A DNA stretch of 64,000 nt, from positions 620,001-684,000 of the forward strand of contig NZ_CAKAKO010000001.1 in assembly GCF_916700565.1 (NCBI RefSeq), written 5' to 3'. The notes beneath the pieces were generated by a model. It ran no database searches. It was not told where the DNA came from and worked only from the letters and a program-made list of their open reading frames with translations. Below, piece by piece: positions 34,189-42,835 of this stretch. Made by a program: the position numbers and the translations under genes. The DNA is from Xenophilus sp. Marseille-Q4582. Lineage in GTDB: Bacteria; Pseudomonadota; Gammaproteobacteria; Burkholderiales; Burkholderiaceae_C. Within the stretch, counting starts at the first letter, position 1. The number at the start of each line of letters is the position of its first letter.

Positions 34189-35799
34189 TCAGTGCCGGGG
34201 GCCCGCCGCCGTCGCTGCGCCGGCGCGCTTCTTCGGCGCCGCGCCGCGTGCAGGCGGCGCGCCCTCCTTCACCACCGCATAGCGCGCCAGCGTCTCCTCG
34301 CGCGCCTGCGCATGGTCGACCACGGGCCGCGGATAGTGCTCGCCCAAGTGGATGCCGGCGGCCTCCAGCTCGACCGGCGTCGCCTTCCAGGGCGCGTGGA
34401 TGAGCTTGTCGTCCAGCGCCGCGATCTCGGGCACGTAGCGGCGGATGAACTTGCCGTCGGGGTCGAAGCGCTCGCTTTGCGCGACCGGGTTGAAGATGCG
34501 GAACCAGGGCTGCGCGTCGCAGCCGCTGGAGCTGGCCCATTGCCAGCCGCCGTTGTTGGAGGCCAGCTCGAAATCGTTGAGGTGGCGCGCGAACCAGGCC
34601 TCGCCGCGCCGCCAGTCCAGCCCCAGGTCCTTGCACAGAAAGCTGGCCGTGACCATGCGCAGCCGGTTGTGCATGTAGCCGGTTCGCGTCAACTGCCGCA
34701 TGGCCGCGTCCACCAGCGGATAGCCGGTGCGGCCTTCGCACCAGGCGGCGAAGAGGGCGTCGGCGTGCTTGCCGTGCAGCCACTGGATGCGGTCGTAGGC
34801 CGGCTTGAAGCTGCGGCCTTTGGCGATCTGCGGATGGTGCGACAGCAGCTGCAGGTAGAAGTCGCGCCAGATCAGCTCGCTCACCCACGCGGCCGCGCCC
34901 GCGTTGCCCTGCAGCGCCAACTGGTGCGCAGGCGCGACCACTTCGCGGATCGACAGGGTGCCAAAGCGCAGGTGCACGCCCAGGTAGCTGGGCCCGCGCA
35001 CGGCGGGGTAGTCCCGCGCCTGGCCGTAGCGGTCGATGCGCTCGAAGAATTCCTCGAACATGGCCGCGCCGCCTTCGGTGCCCGGCGCGATTCGGAGCGC
35101 GGGCAGGTTGGTGGGCGCGAAGCCCAGGTCGGCCAGGGTGGGCAGGCCCTCGGGAGCGCTGGTCTCGGGCAAGGCGGCCTTCAGCTGCGCGGCACTCAGG
35201 CGGATCAGCGCCTGCGCATGGTGGCGCACCGGGTAGGCCTTGAGGAAGAAGTCGTCGACCTTGGCCAGCCACGCGCGCTTGTAGGGGGTGAAGACCGTGT
35301 ACGGCGTCTCGGCCTGGCTCACCACTTCGTCGCGCTCGAAGATGCAGTGGTCCTTGAAGGTGTGGAAGCTGATGCCCGCGTTGGCCAGCGCGCCCAGCAC
35401 GCGCGCGTCGCGCGCCAGCGCATCGGGCTCGTCGTCGCGGTTGGCGAAGACGGCCTGCACCTGCAGCGCCTGCGCCAGGCGCGGCACTTCCTCTTCGGCC
35501 ACCGCGTGGCGCACCAGCAGCTGGCCGCCCATGTCCCGCAGCCGCGCCTGCAGCGCCTTCACCGATTCCAGGATGAACTCCACCCGCCGGTCGCTGCGCA
35601 GGCCGTCCGCGCGCGGGGCCGGATCCTGCCCGGGCAGCGGGTCGAGGATGGCGCGGTCGAACACGAAGACGCACAGCACTTCCTCGCAGGCGCGCAGGGC
35701 GCGGTACAGGGCCGCGTGGTCGTGCGCGCGCAGGTCGCGCCGGAACCAGACCAGGCCGCGGGAAAAGCGCTTGTCGACGGCCAGTAAAATCGGGGGCAT
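34189..35799 (-). CDS. phrB: Deoxyribodipyrimidine photo-lyase / cryptochrome family protein
   Basis: 536 residues from ATG 35799. N-terminal antenna domain starts with GLVWFRRDLRAHDHAAL; the FAD-binding half has DRYGQARDYPAVRGPSYLGVHLRFGTLS (read in parts), SELIWRDFYLQLL, TGYPLVDAAMRQLTRTGYMHNRLRM, FLCKDLGLDWRRGE and NNGGWQWASSSGCDAQPWFRIFNP, the class I CPD photolyase signature. The enzyme repairs cyclobutane pyrimidine dimers with light. A Lys/Ala-rich tail (PKKRAGAA) ends the protein. Its start codon overlaps that of the divergent yqgE on the shared CATG. Confidence 0.95.
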   Translation of the reverse strand: MPPILLAVDKRFSRGLVWFRRDLRAHDHAALYRALRACEEVLCVFVFDRAILDPLPGQDPAPRADGLRSDRRVEFILESVKALQARLRDMGGQLLVRHAVAEEEVPRLAQALQVQAVFANRDDEPDALARDARVLGALANAGISFHTFKDHCIFERDEVVSQAETPYTVFTPYKRAWLAKVDDFFLKAYPVRHHAQALIRLSAAQLKAALPETSAPEGLPTLADLGFAPTNLPALRIAPGTEGGAAMFEEFFERIDRYGQARDYPAVRGPSYLGVHLRFGTLSIREVVAPAHQLALQGNAGAAAWVSELIWRDFYLQLLSHHPQIAKGRSFKPAYDRIQWLHGKHADALFAAWCEGRTGYPLVDAAMRQLTRTGYMHNRLRMVTASFLCKDLGLDWRRGEAWFARHLNDFELASNNGGWQWASSSGCDAQPWFRIFNPVAQSERFDPDGKFIRRYVPEIAALDDKLIHAPWKATPVELEAAGIHLGEHYPRPVVDHAQAREETLARYAVVKEGAPPARGAAPKKRAGAATAAGPRH

Positions 35800-36433
35800 G
35801 GCCAGCGATTCTGCCCCGATCAATCTCACGCATCACTTCCTGATCGCGATGCCGGGGCTGCAGGACCCGTCCTTCGTCCGCAGCGTGGTCTACCTCTGCG
35901 AGCACAGCGAGCGCGGCGCGCTCGGGCTCATCATCAACAAGCCCAGCGACATCAAGCTCAAGGGCCTGTTCGAGAAGGTGGACCTGCAGCTCGCGCGCCC
36001 CGACCTCGACGACGCGCCGGTGTTCCAGGGCGGCCCCGTGCAGATCGAGCGGGGCTTCGTGCTGCACGAGCCCGTGGTGGGCACCGTGCAGGGCGCGCCG
36101 GCCCGCGCACCGACGGCGGAGGGCGAGGACCTGCCGGCCGCCGTCTATGCGTCCACCATGACCATCCCGGGCGGGCTGGAGATGACCACCTCGCGCGACG
36201 TGCTGGAAGCCATGGCCACCGGCGCCGGGCCGCGCAAGGTGCTGGTCACGCTGGGCTACTCGGCTTGGGAAGAGGGCCAGCTCGAATCCGAACTGGCCGA
36301 GAACAGCTGGCTCACCGTGGGCGCCGATCCGGCCGTGATCTTCGACACGCCCATCGAGCAGCGCTATGACAAGGCGCTGTCGCTGCTCGGACTGGAGGCG
36401 TGGAAACTCTCGCCCGAAGCGGGGCACGCGTGA
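35798..36433 (+). CDS. yqgE: YqgE/AlgH family protein
   Basis: 211 residues from ATG 35798. Conserved start LTHHFLIAMPGLQDPSFVRSVVYLCEHSERGALGLIINKP (read in parts) and FQGGPVQIERGFVLHEP, typical of YqgE/AlgH (DUF179). The biochemical role is unsettled, though AlgH affects alginate regulation in Pseudomonas. The next gene, ruvX, starts inside its stop codon (GTGA overlap), so they are translationally coupled. TAAAAT sits at about 35785-35790, very near the start codon. Confidence 0.95.
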   Translation: MASDSAPINLTHHFLIAMPGLQDPSFVRSVVYLCEHSERGALGLIINKPSDIKLKGLFEKVDLQLARPDLDDAPVFQGGPVQIERGFVLHEPVVGTVQGAPARAPTAEGEDLPAAVYASTMTIPGGLEMTTSRDVLEAMATGAGPRKVLVTLGYSAWEEGQLESELAENSWLTVGADPAVIFDTPIEQRYDKALSLLGLEAWKLSPEAGHA

Positions 36434-36840
36434 ACCCGCCTGCCCCCGTTTCCGCGCAGCATCGGTCCTTCCTGGCTTTCGATTTCGGCACCCAGCGCAC
36501 GGGCGTGGCCAGCGGCAACCGCCTGCTGGGCAGCGCCACGCCGCAGGCCACCATCGCCGCCAAGGGCGACGCCCGTTTCGCGCAGATCGAGGCGCGCATC
36601 CGCGAGTGGCAGCCCGACGCCCTGGTGGTGGGCGTGCCCTTCCATCCCGACGGGGCCGAGCACGAGAACACCCGCGCCGCGCGCAAGTTCGCGCGCCAGC
36701 TGCACGGCCGCTTCGGCCTGCCGGTGTACGAGGTGGACGAGCGCTACAGCACCACCGAGGCGCTGGCCGGCGGCGCGCGCGATGCCGACGCGGCCAGCGC
36801 CTGCATCATCCTTGAACAGTTCCTGCGCGGCCTGGATTGA
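36430..36840 (+). CDS. ruvX: Holliday junction resolvase-like protein RuvX (YqgF)
   Basis: 136 residues from GTG 36430, overlapping the yqgE stop by four bases. RNase H-like fold motifs: FLAFDFGTQRTGVASGN, VVGVPFHPDGAEHENTRAARKFA and VDERYSTTEA. YqgF/RuvX proteins are implicated in 5'-end processing of pre-16S rRNA and resolve branched nucleic acids. Confidence 0.95.
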   Translation: MNPPAPVSAQHRSFLAFDFGTQRTGVASGNRLLGSATPQATIAAKGDARFAQIEARIREWQPDALVVGVPFHPDGAEHENTRAARKFARQLHGRFGLPVYEVDERYSTTEALAGGARDADAASACIILEQFLRGLD

Positions 36841-36861
36841 AACCCAGCCATCCGAAACCGA

Positions 36862-37383
36862 ATGAACGACATGAGCCCACCTGCCAGCCCCCTTCCGGAC
36901 GCCGAGCGCGCCTACCAGACCCTGCGTGACGGTGTGCAGCAGCTGCTGCGCCCTGAGACCCGGCTGGTCGGCGTGACCTCCGGCGGGGCCTGGCTGGTCG
37001 AGCGCCTGCAAAAGGACCTGGGCCTGCCCGGGGCGCCCGGCATCATTTCGTCGGCCATGCACCGCGACGATTTCGCGCGCCGCGGCCTGGCCGCCAGCGC
37101 CCAGACCACGCTGCCCTTCGACGTGAACGGCGCCGACGTGCTGCTCCTGGACGACGTGCTCTACACCGGCCGCACCATCCGCGCCGTGCTCAACGAGCTG
37201 TTCGACTTCGGCCGCCCCGCCTGCGTGCGCCTGGCCGTGCTGGTGGACCGCGGCGGGCGCGAACTGCCCGTGTCGGCCGACTTCGCAGCCGTGCGGCTTG
37301 AAGGCGTGCCGGCGACGCAGTCGGTGGCGCTCGCACGGGCCGAGGACGGCGGCTTCAGCCTGCAGGTCAAGGACGCTGCGTGA
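36862..37383 (+). CDS. pyrR: PyrR, pyrimidine regulator / uracil phosphoribosyltransferase
   Basis: 173 residues from ATG 36862. The PRPP-binding loop VLLLDDVLYTGRTIRAVLNELFDFGRP is nearly identical to the PyrR consensus, and GVTSGGAWLVERL and SSAMHRDDF are also present. In Gram-positives PyrR is an RNA-binding attenuator; in proteobacterial pyrR-pyrB-pyrC' operons its regulatory role is less clear. It lies 21 bases after ruvX. Confidence 0.95.
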   Translation: MNDMSPPASPLPDAERAYQTLRDGVQQLLRPETRLVGVTSGGAWLVERLQKDLGLPGAPGIISSAMHRDDFARRGLAASAQTTLPFDVNGADVLLLDDVLYTGRTIRAVLNELFDFGRPACVRLAVLVDRGGRELPVSADFAAVRLEGVPATQSVALARAEDGGFSLQVKDAA

Positions 37384-37433
37384 CGCGTGCACGCCTTCGC
37401 GGCGGCCATGCAGAGATTGGAGAGACCTGAACC

Positions 37434-38396
37434 ATGCTGTACAAGCGCAACCCCCAGCTCAACAAGAACGGCGAGCTGATCCACCTGCTGTCCATCGAGG
37501 GTCTGCCCCGGGACATCCTCACGCACATCCTCGACACGGCCGCGAACTTCGTGAGCGTGAGTGACCGCGAGATCAAGAAGGTGCCGCTCCTGCGCGGCAA
37601 GAGCGTGTTCAACCTGTTCTTCGAGAACAGCACGCGCACGCGCACCACCTTCGAGATCGCGGCCAAGCGCCTGTCGGCCGACGTGCTGAACCTCGACATC
37701 GCGCGCAGCTCGGCCAGCAAGGGCGAATCGCTGCTCGACACCATCGCCAACCTGAGCGCGATGGCGGCCGACCTCTTCGTCGTGCGGCACAGCGAATCGG
37801 GCGCGCCGTACCTGATCGCGCAGCACGTGGCGCCGCATGTGCACGTGGTGAACGCCGGCGACGGCCGGCATGCGCACCCCACGCAGGGGCTGCTCGACAT
37901 GTACACCATCCGCCACTACAAGAAGGACTTCAGCAACCTCACGGTGGCGATCGTGGGCGACGTGCTGCATTCGCGCGTGGCGCGCTCCGACATCCATGCG
38001 CTCACCACGCTGGGCGCCGCCGAGGTGCGCGTGGTGGGCCCGCGCACGCTGGTGCCGGGCGACCTGGCGCCCATGGGCGTGAAGGTCTTCCATTCGCTGG
38101 AGGAGGGCATCCGCGGCTGCGACGTGGTCATCATGCTGCGCCTGCAGAACGAGCGCATGAGCGGCGCGCTGCTGCCGTCGAGCCAGGAATATTTCAAGAC
38201 CTACGGCCTCACGCCCGAGAAGCTGCAACTGGCCAGGCCCGATGCCATCGTGATGCACCCGGGCCCCATCAACCGCGGCGTGGAGATCGCATCGGAAGTG
38301 GTGGACGGCAAGCAGAGCGTGATCCTGCCGCAGGTCACTTTCGGCATCGCGGTGCGCATGGCCGTGATGAGCATCGTGGCAGGGAACGAGGCATAA
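37434..38396 (+). CDS. pyrB: Aspartate carbamoyltransferase catalytic subunit PyrB
   Basis: 320 residues from ATG 37434 (GGAGAGACC upstream). Motifs: carbamoyl-phosphate loop [61 protein letters not shown] and [12 protein letters not shown]. It forms carbamoyl-aspartate in UMP synthesis. It is followed four bases later by pyrC', the gene order of dodecameric ATCases that associate with an inactive dihydroorotase. Confidence 0.97.
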   Translation: MLYKRNPQLNKNGELIHLLSIEGLPRDILTHILDTAANFVSVSDREIKKVPLLRGKSVFNLFFENSTRTRTTFEIAAKRLSADVLNLDIARSSASKGESLLDTIANLSAMAADLFVVRHSESGAPYLIAQHVAPHVHVVNAGDGRHAHPTQGLLDMYTIRHYKKDFSNLTVAIVGDVLHSRVARSDIHALTTLGAAEVRVVGPRTLVPGDLAPMGVKVFHSLEEGIRGCDVVIMLRLQNERMSGALLPSSQEYFKTYGLTPEKLQLARPDAIVMHPGPINRGVEIASEVVDGKQSVILPQVTFGIAVRMAVMSIVAGNEA

Positions 38397-38400
38397 GACC

Positions 38401-39705
38401 ATGAACATCCTGATCAACAACGGCCGCGTCATCGACCCGGCTTCGGGCTTCGACGGCACCGCCACGGTGGCGATCGCGAATGGCAAGATCCAGGCGCTGG
38501 GCGAGGTGTCTGCTGGCTTCCAGGCCGACCGGCAGATCGACGCCACCGGCTGCCTGGTGCTGCCCGGCCTGGTGGACCTGTGCGCGCGCCTGCGCGAACC
38601 GGGCTACGAGCACGAAGGCATGCTGGAAAGCGAGATGGGCGCGGCCGTGGCCGGCGGCGTGACCAGCCTGGTCTGCCCGCCCGACACCGACCCCGTGCTC
38701 GACGAGCCGGGCTTGGTGGAAATGCTCAAGTTCCGCGCCGAGAAGCTGCAGCGCGCGCGCCTGTTCCCGCAGGGCGCGCTCACGCGCGGCCTGCAGGGCG
38801 AGGTGCTGACCGAAATGGCCGAGCTCAGCGAAGCCGGCTGCATCGGCTTCGGCCAGGCCGAAGTGCCGCTCACCAACACCCAGGTGCTGCAGCGCGCGCT
38901 GCAGTACGCCAGCACCTTCGGCCACACCGTGTGGCTGCGCCCGCAGGACCGCGACCTGGGCAAGGGCGTGGCCGCCAGCGGCGCGCTGGCCACGCGCCTG
39001 GGCCTGTCGGGCGTGCCGGTGGCGGCCGAGACGATCGCGCTGTTCACCATCTTCGAACTGATGAAGTCCTCGGGCGCGCGCGTGCACCTGTGCCGCCTGT
39101 CGAGCGCGGCCGGCGTGCAGCTGGTGCGCGAGGCCAAGGCCGCGGGCCTGCCCGTGACCTGCGACGTCAGCATCAATTCGCTGCTGCTGAGCGACACCGA
39201 CATCGGCTACTTCGACAGCCGCGCGCGCCTGACGCCGCCGCTGCGCCAGCAGCGCGACCGCGAGGCGCTCTCGGCCGCGCTGGCCGACGGCACCATCGAC
39301 GCGCTGGTGTCCGACCACACGCCGGTCGAAGCCGATGCCAAGACCCTGCCCTTCGCCGAGAGCGAGGCCGGCGCCACGGGCCTGGAGCTGCTGCTGCCGC
39401 TGGCCCTGCAGTGGAGCCGCCAGGACGGTGTCGAGCTGCGGCGCGCGGTGGAGGTGATCACTGCCGCGCCGGCGCGCCTGATCGGCCCCGCGGCCGCCCG
39501 CCTGGGCAGCCTGGGCGTGGGCGCGGCCGCCGACCTGGTGGTGGCGCAGCCCGATGCCGAATGGCAGGTGCTGCCCGGTGCGCTGCGCAGCCAGGGCAAG
39601 CACACGCCCTTCGCGGGCCATGCGCTGCAGGGCCGCGTGCGCGCCACGCTGGTGGGTGGGCAGCTCGTGCACGAAGCCGCCGCGCCTGCCGCCGCCGCAG
39701 CCTGA
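38401..39705 (+). CDS. pyrC': PyrC', non-catalytic dihydroorotase-like subunit of ATCase
   Basis: 434 residues, dihydroorotase fold throughout, but the catalytic metal ligands are missing. The usual DxHxHLREPG is DLCARLREPGYE; the second-metal HH pair is replaced in DVSINSLLLSD; and the last active-site region reads SDHTPVEADAK instead of ending AP-H. This matches the pseudo-dihydroorotase (PyrC' or PyrX) of Pseudomonas-type pyrBC' operons, which stabilises the ATCase complex rather than hydrolysing dihydroorotate. A genuine dihydroorotase should be encoded elsewhere. Confidence 0.93.
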   Translation: MNILINNGRVIDPASGFDGTATVAIANGKIQALGEVSAGFQADRQIDATGCLVLPGLVDLCARLREPGYEHEGMLESEMGAAVAGGVTSLVCPPDTDPVLDEPGLVEMLKFRAEKLQRARLFPQGALTRGLQGEVLTEMAELSEAGCIGFGQAEVPLTNTQVLQRALQYASTFGHTVWLRPQDRDLGKGVAASGALATRLGLSGVPVAAETIALFTIFELMKSSGARVHLCRLSSAAGVQLVREAKAAGLPVTCDVSINSLLLSDTDIGYFDSRARLTPPLRQQRDREALSAALADGTIDALVSDHTPVEADAKTLPFAESEAGATGLELLLPLALQWSRQDGVELRRAVEVITAAPARLIGPAAARLGSLGVGAAADLVVAQPDAEWQVLPGALRSQGKHTPFAGHALQGRVRATLVGGQLVHEAAAPAAAAA

Positions 39706-39717
39706 GACAGGCCGCGC

Positions 39718-40476
39718 GTGCGAACCCTGCGCGCCATCGCCCGCCTGCTGCACGCGCTGGCCGTGGCGCTGCGCGGCTGGTGGACCATCCGCACCCGCTT
39801 CGAGCTGCTGGACGATGCGCACCGCGCGGCCGAAGTCGAACGCTGGGCGCGCCGCATGCTGGAAGTGCTGGGCATCCGGGTGCAGGTGCAGGGCACGCCG
39901 CCGCCCGCGCGCGTGCCGCTGCTGCTCATTAGCAACCACATCTCCTGGCTCGACATCCTCGTGCTGCATGCGGCGCGGCATGTGCGCTTCGTGTCGAAGG
40001 CCGCGGTCAAGAACTGGCCGCTGATCGGCCTGATGGCCAGCGGAGCGGGCACGCTCTACATCGAGCGCGAACGCCGCCGTGACGCGATGCGCGTGGTGCA
40101 CCACATGACCGAGGCGCTGCGCAACGGCGACCGCCTGGCCGTGTTCCCGGAAGGCACGACGAGCGATGGCCGGGTGCTGCTGCCCTTCCATGCCAATTTG
40201 CTGCAGGCCGCCATCTCGGCGGGCGTGCCCGTGCTGCCGGCGGCGCTGCGCTTCGTCGACGCCGCCACGGGCCAGACCAGCTACGCGCCGCGCTACGTGG
40301 ACGAAGACACGCTGCTCAGCTCCCTGTGGCGCACCCTGTGCGCGCCGCCGCTGCTGGCCATCGTGCGCTTCGGCGAACCGCAGGATTCGCATGCGCGGGA
40401 CCGCCGTGAGTGGGCGCAATCGCTGCATGCCGACGTACTGGCCCTGCGCGAGCAGGCCCAAGCGCATGCGAACTGA
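39718..40476 (+). CDS. 1-acyl-sn-glycerol-3-phosphate acyltransferase family protein (PlsC-like)
   Basis: 252 residues from GTG 39718, twelve bases after pyrC'. The acyltransferase H(x)4D motif appears in LLISNHISWLDILV and the glycerolipid-binding FPEGTTSDG follows; an N-terminal hydrophobic/amphipathic stretch suggests membrane association. It transfers an acyl group to lysophosphatidate or a related acceptor. Its place at the end of the pyr operon is common in betaproteobacteria. Confidence 0.92.
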   Translation: MRTLRAIARLLHALAVALRGWWTIRTRFELLDDAHRAAEVERWARRMLEVLGIRVQVQGTPPPARVPLLLISNHISWLDILVLHAARHVRFVSKAAVKNWPLIGLMASGAGTLYIERERRRDAMRVVHHMTEALRNGDRLAVFPEGTTSDGRVLLPFHANLLQAAISAGVPVLPAALRFVDAATGQTSYAPRYVDEDTLLSSLWRTLCAPPLLAIVRFGEPQDSHARDRREWAQSLHADVLALREQAQAHAN

Positions 40477-40553
40477 AACGTGCCTGCCGGCGCCCCCGGC
40501 TCGCCGCGCCGCGGGCGTTTCGCGACTGTGGATGGGTTAAAGTTGCGCGTTCC

Positions 40554-40628
40554 GTCTCTGTAGTTCAATGGATAGAACGGCCCCCTCCTAAGGGGCAGAT
40601 GCAGGTTCGATTCCTGCCAGGGGCACCA
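40554..40628 (+). tRNA. tRNA-Arg (anticodon CCT)
   Basis: 75 bases including a templated CCA (40626-40628). Acceptor GTCTCTG pairs with CAGGGGC, the anticodon stem GCCCC/GGGGC closes the loop CTCCTAA with anticodon CCT, and the T-arm is GCAGG-TTCGATT-CCTGC. It decodes the rare AGG codon and is a common integration site for mobile DNA. Confidence 0.96.
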
Positions 40629-40665
40629 TGAGGCCCTACCCAGTCATCTCATGGAATCACCGAAG

Positions 40666-40699
40666 CCCGCATGCTGCAAGGCATGGCGGGTTTTTCTTT
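40666..40699 (+). terminator. Intrinsic terminator downstream of tRNA-Arg
   Basis: CCCGC-ATGC (40666-40674) pairs with GCAT-G-GCGGG (40681-40690), one bulged G and a six-base loop, followed directly by TTTTTCTTT (40691-40699). It ends the tRNA transcript. Confidence 0.85.
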
Positions 40700-40823
40700 G
40701 CCTTGGAACGGCATCGCCGACGGTGTGGCGGGCCTGCTGGACAAGTCCTCGCGCCATGAGCCTTTCGGCCTGCCTCGACAGCATAATTCGAGCCACTGAC
40801 TGCACTTGCTCAGATTGCCAAGC

Positions 40824-41729
40824 ATGCGTCTCAAGCACATCGAAGTCTTTAACGCCATCATGCTGACGGGCACCGTGGGGGGCGCGGCGAAGCTCTTGCA
40901 CGTGACGCAGCCATCGGTGACGCAGGCGCTTGCCCACGCAGAGTTGCAACTTGGCTATCCACTGTTCACGCGCCAGCGCCGCAAGCTGGTGCCGACCAGC
41001 GAAGCGCATGCGCTGTACCCCGAAGTGCAGCAACTGATGACGCAGCTGGAAACGGTGCGCCGCATGTCGGTCGCCCTGGGGGGCGACACGGCCACAGGTC
41101 TACGACTGCTGATCGTACCTTCGCTCGCCGTACGTGCGCTGCCCGACGCGCTGCGGATCTTTCGCAAGCAGCACCCCGACATGAACGTCTCCATACGCAT
41201 ACAGCACTCCAAGGAGATCACTCAGGCCATCGGCCTTCAAGAGGCTGATGTCGGGATCGTCTATGGGAGCCGGTCCCATCCCGCAGTGCAGGAAGAGCCG
41301 ATTGCGACAGGGCGGCTCGTTTGCGTCTCGCGCGTGAGAGCGCCTGGGGCTGATCGGCGATCTACCATCACGCTCGAGGAGGTCATGCGCACCCCGTTTA
41401 TCCGTATCGACGAGCGTGACCCTATCGGGACCATGTTGGCTGAGCAATGGTCAAGGCTGGGGATGGCGCCGCGAGCGAACGTCACGGTGCAGACGCATCA
41501 CATCGCGATGGTCCTGGCCGAAGAGGGATTCGGCCCTGCCATCCTCGACTCATTCACCGCGCAGGCCTCCAAAAGCAAGCTGCTGCATATCCGCAGCGTT
41601 CTGCCAGAGGTGGCCGTGGAGATCAAGGCGCTGTTGCCAAACGGCCAGCGCTCGGCCAGGGCTGTGGAGGACTTTATCCGAGCGTTCCGCGCTGCGACCA
41701 GGACCACGCAGATCGCTCAGTCATGTTGA
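40824..41729 (+). CDS. LysR-type transcriptional regulator
   Basis: 301 residues from ATG 40824. The N-terminal winged helix is clear (MRLKHIEVFNAIMLTGTVGGAAKLLHVTQPSVTQALAHAE, read in parts); the rest is the LysR effector-binding domain. It is convergent with the racemase gene. Its codon use is visibly less GC-rich than in flanking genes, consistent with acquired DNA. By position it may regulate the adjacent racemase and amino-acid-binding protein genes. Confidence 0.93.
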   Translation: MRLKHIEVFNAIMLTGTVGGAAKLLHVTQPSVTQALAHAELQLGYPLFTRQRRKLVPTSEAHALYPEVQQLMTQLETVRRMSVALGGDTATGLRLLIVPSLAVRALPDALRIFRKQHPDMNVSIRIQHSKEITQAIGLQEADVGIVYGSRSHPAVQEEPIATGRLVCVSRVRAPGADRRSTITLEEVMRTPFIRIDERDPIGTMLAEQWSRLGMAPRANVTVQTHHIAMVLAEEGFGPAILDSFTAQASKSKLLHIRSVLPEVAVEIKALLPNGQRSARAVEDFIRAFRAATRTTQIAQSC

Positions 41730-41800
41730 CTGACCACCTCCACTGCTCGTTCACACGATCGATTCGGCAAGTTGCCTGCCGACGCTCACCAGAAGAATGG

Positions 41801-42571
41801 CTAGGCCGCCGCTGCTGGGGCAGCGGGAAAGATGGGCACCACGGCAGGCACCGGGACATCGATCCTGCCCATTGCCCATGCGACGGCTCGGCGCGCGAGT
41901 GACGCCGTCGCATCGACAACAGGGACTGGCGAGTTCGCGTCATTCAGAACAACTGGAATCTCCGTGCACCCCAGCACAATCGCCTTGGCGCCGCGCTTGC
42001 CCAGCGCGGCTGCCGCTTGAGCAAGGAGCTGTTCACCCAGCTTGGTGTCACCTGCCTTGACGGCTGCGATGCCCGGAGAGACCAGGTCCACCATCTCCCC
42101 TGCCGTGGGCAGCAACCAGTTCACGCCGGCGGAACTGGCTGACTTAAGGTTCACATAAAGCCCCGACGCAACTGTGGCATCGGTGGCCAGCAAACCGATC
42201 CGATCTGCAGGCCTGCCCAGATAGGTGGCGGCATCCTCTACGGCGGAGTCGACCAGGTGAATCATCGGCACACCCAGCGCCTCCTGCACCGGCTCGTACC
42301 AAAGATGAGCCGTGTTGCAGGGAATGACGATGAGACTTGCGCCAGCGTCCAAAAGACGCTTACCGCTCTCGATCATTCCTGGGAGCGGCGACTCGCCTTC
42401 ACCGAGGAATGCCGCTGTACGGTCGGGCACCTGTGGAATCGACGCAGCGACGAAGGGGATGTGCTCCTGATCCGTCTTCGCCGGCGTCGCTGACAGCAAC
42501 TTGCTGAGGAAGTCGATGGTGGCCAGCGGGCCCATGCCCCCGAGCACACCCAGCAGACGCTTCGAGATCAT
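41801..42571 (-). CDS. Aspartate/glutamate racemase family protein
   Basis: 256 residues from ATG 42571. Both catalytic cysteines and their surroundings are visible: LGVLGGMGPLATIDFLSKL, LIVIPCNTAHLWYE (first Cys) and AIVLGCTEIPVVLND (second Cys). It interconverts L- and D-aspartate or glutamate. Its start overlaps the stop of the interrupted solute-binding protein gene (ATGA), so the two formed one transcript before the IS insertion. Confidence 0.94.
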   Translation of the reverse strand: MISKRLLGVLGGMGPLATIDFLSKLLSATPAKTDQEHIPFVAASIPQVPDRTAAFLGEGESPLPGMIESGKRLLDAGASLIVIPCNTAHLWYEPVQEALGVPMIHLVDSAVEDAATYLGRPADRIGLLATDATVASGLYVNLKSASSAGVNWLLPTAGEMVDLVSPGIAAVKAGDTKLGEQLLAQAAAALGKRGAKAIVLGCTEIPVVLNDANSPVPVVDATASLARRAVAWAMGRIDVPVPAVVPIFPAAPAAAA

Positions 42572-42833
42572 TCTGCAGGCTGGTCGGACAGTGCTTGGAG
42601 GTTTGCGAGAAGCTCGGCGCTCATCGGCGCATTCAAGTTGATGCCTTTGGGGGGAATGGGCGATTGAAACCACTTGGCGTAGTGCTTCTCGAACTCGCCG
42701 CTGGCGATCATGCTGGTGAGCACGCCGTCGACCAGTTTCTTGAATGCAGGATCGTCCTTTCGAAACATGATCGAGTACGGCTCGACCTGCAACGCATCGC
42801 CCACCACAGCCAGACTTGCCGGATTGGTTGCGT
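42568..42833 (-). pseudogene. Amino-acid ABC transporter substrate-binding protein, 3' part (split by IS630)
   Basis: The frame encodes the C-terminal lobe of a glutamate/aspartate-type binding protein: VVGDALQVEPYSIMFRKDDPAFKKLVDG, then the GltI-like ending FEKHYAKWFQSPIPPKGINLN. Rejoining across the element with one TA copy gives an uninterrupted frame (LLYGIKA then NATNPASL), so the IS insertion is the only damage seen. Confidence 0.93.
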
Positions 42834-42835
42834 TA

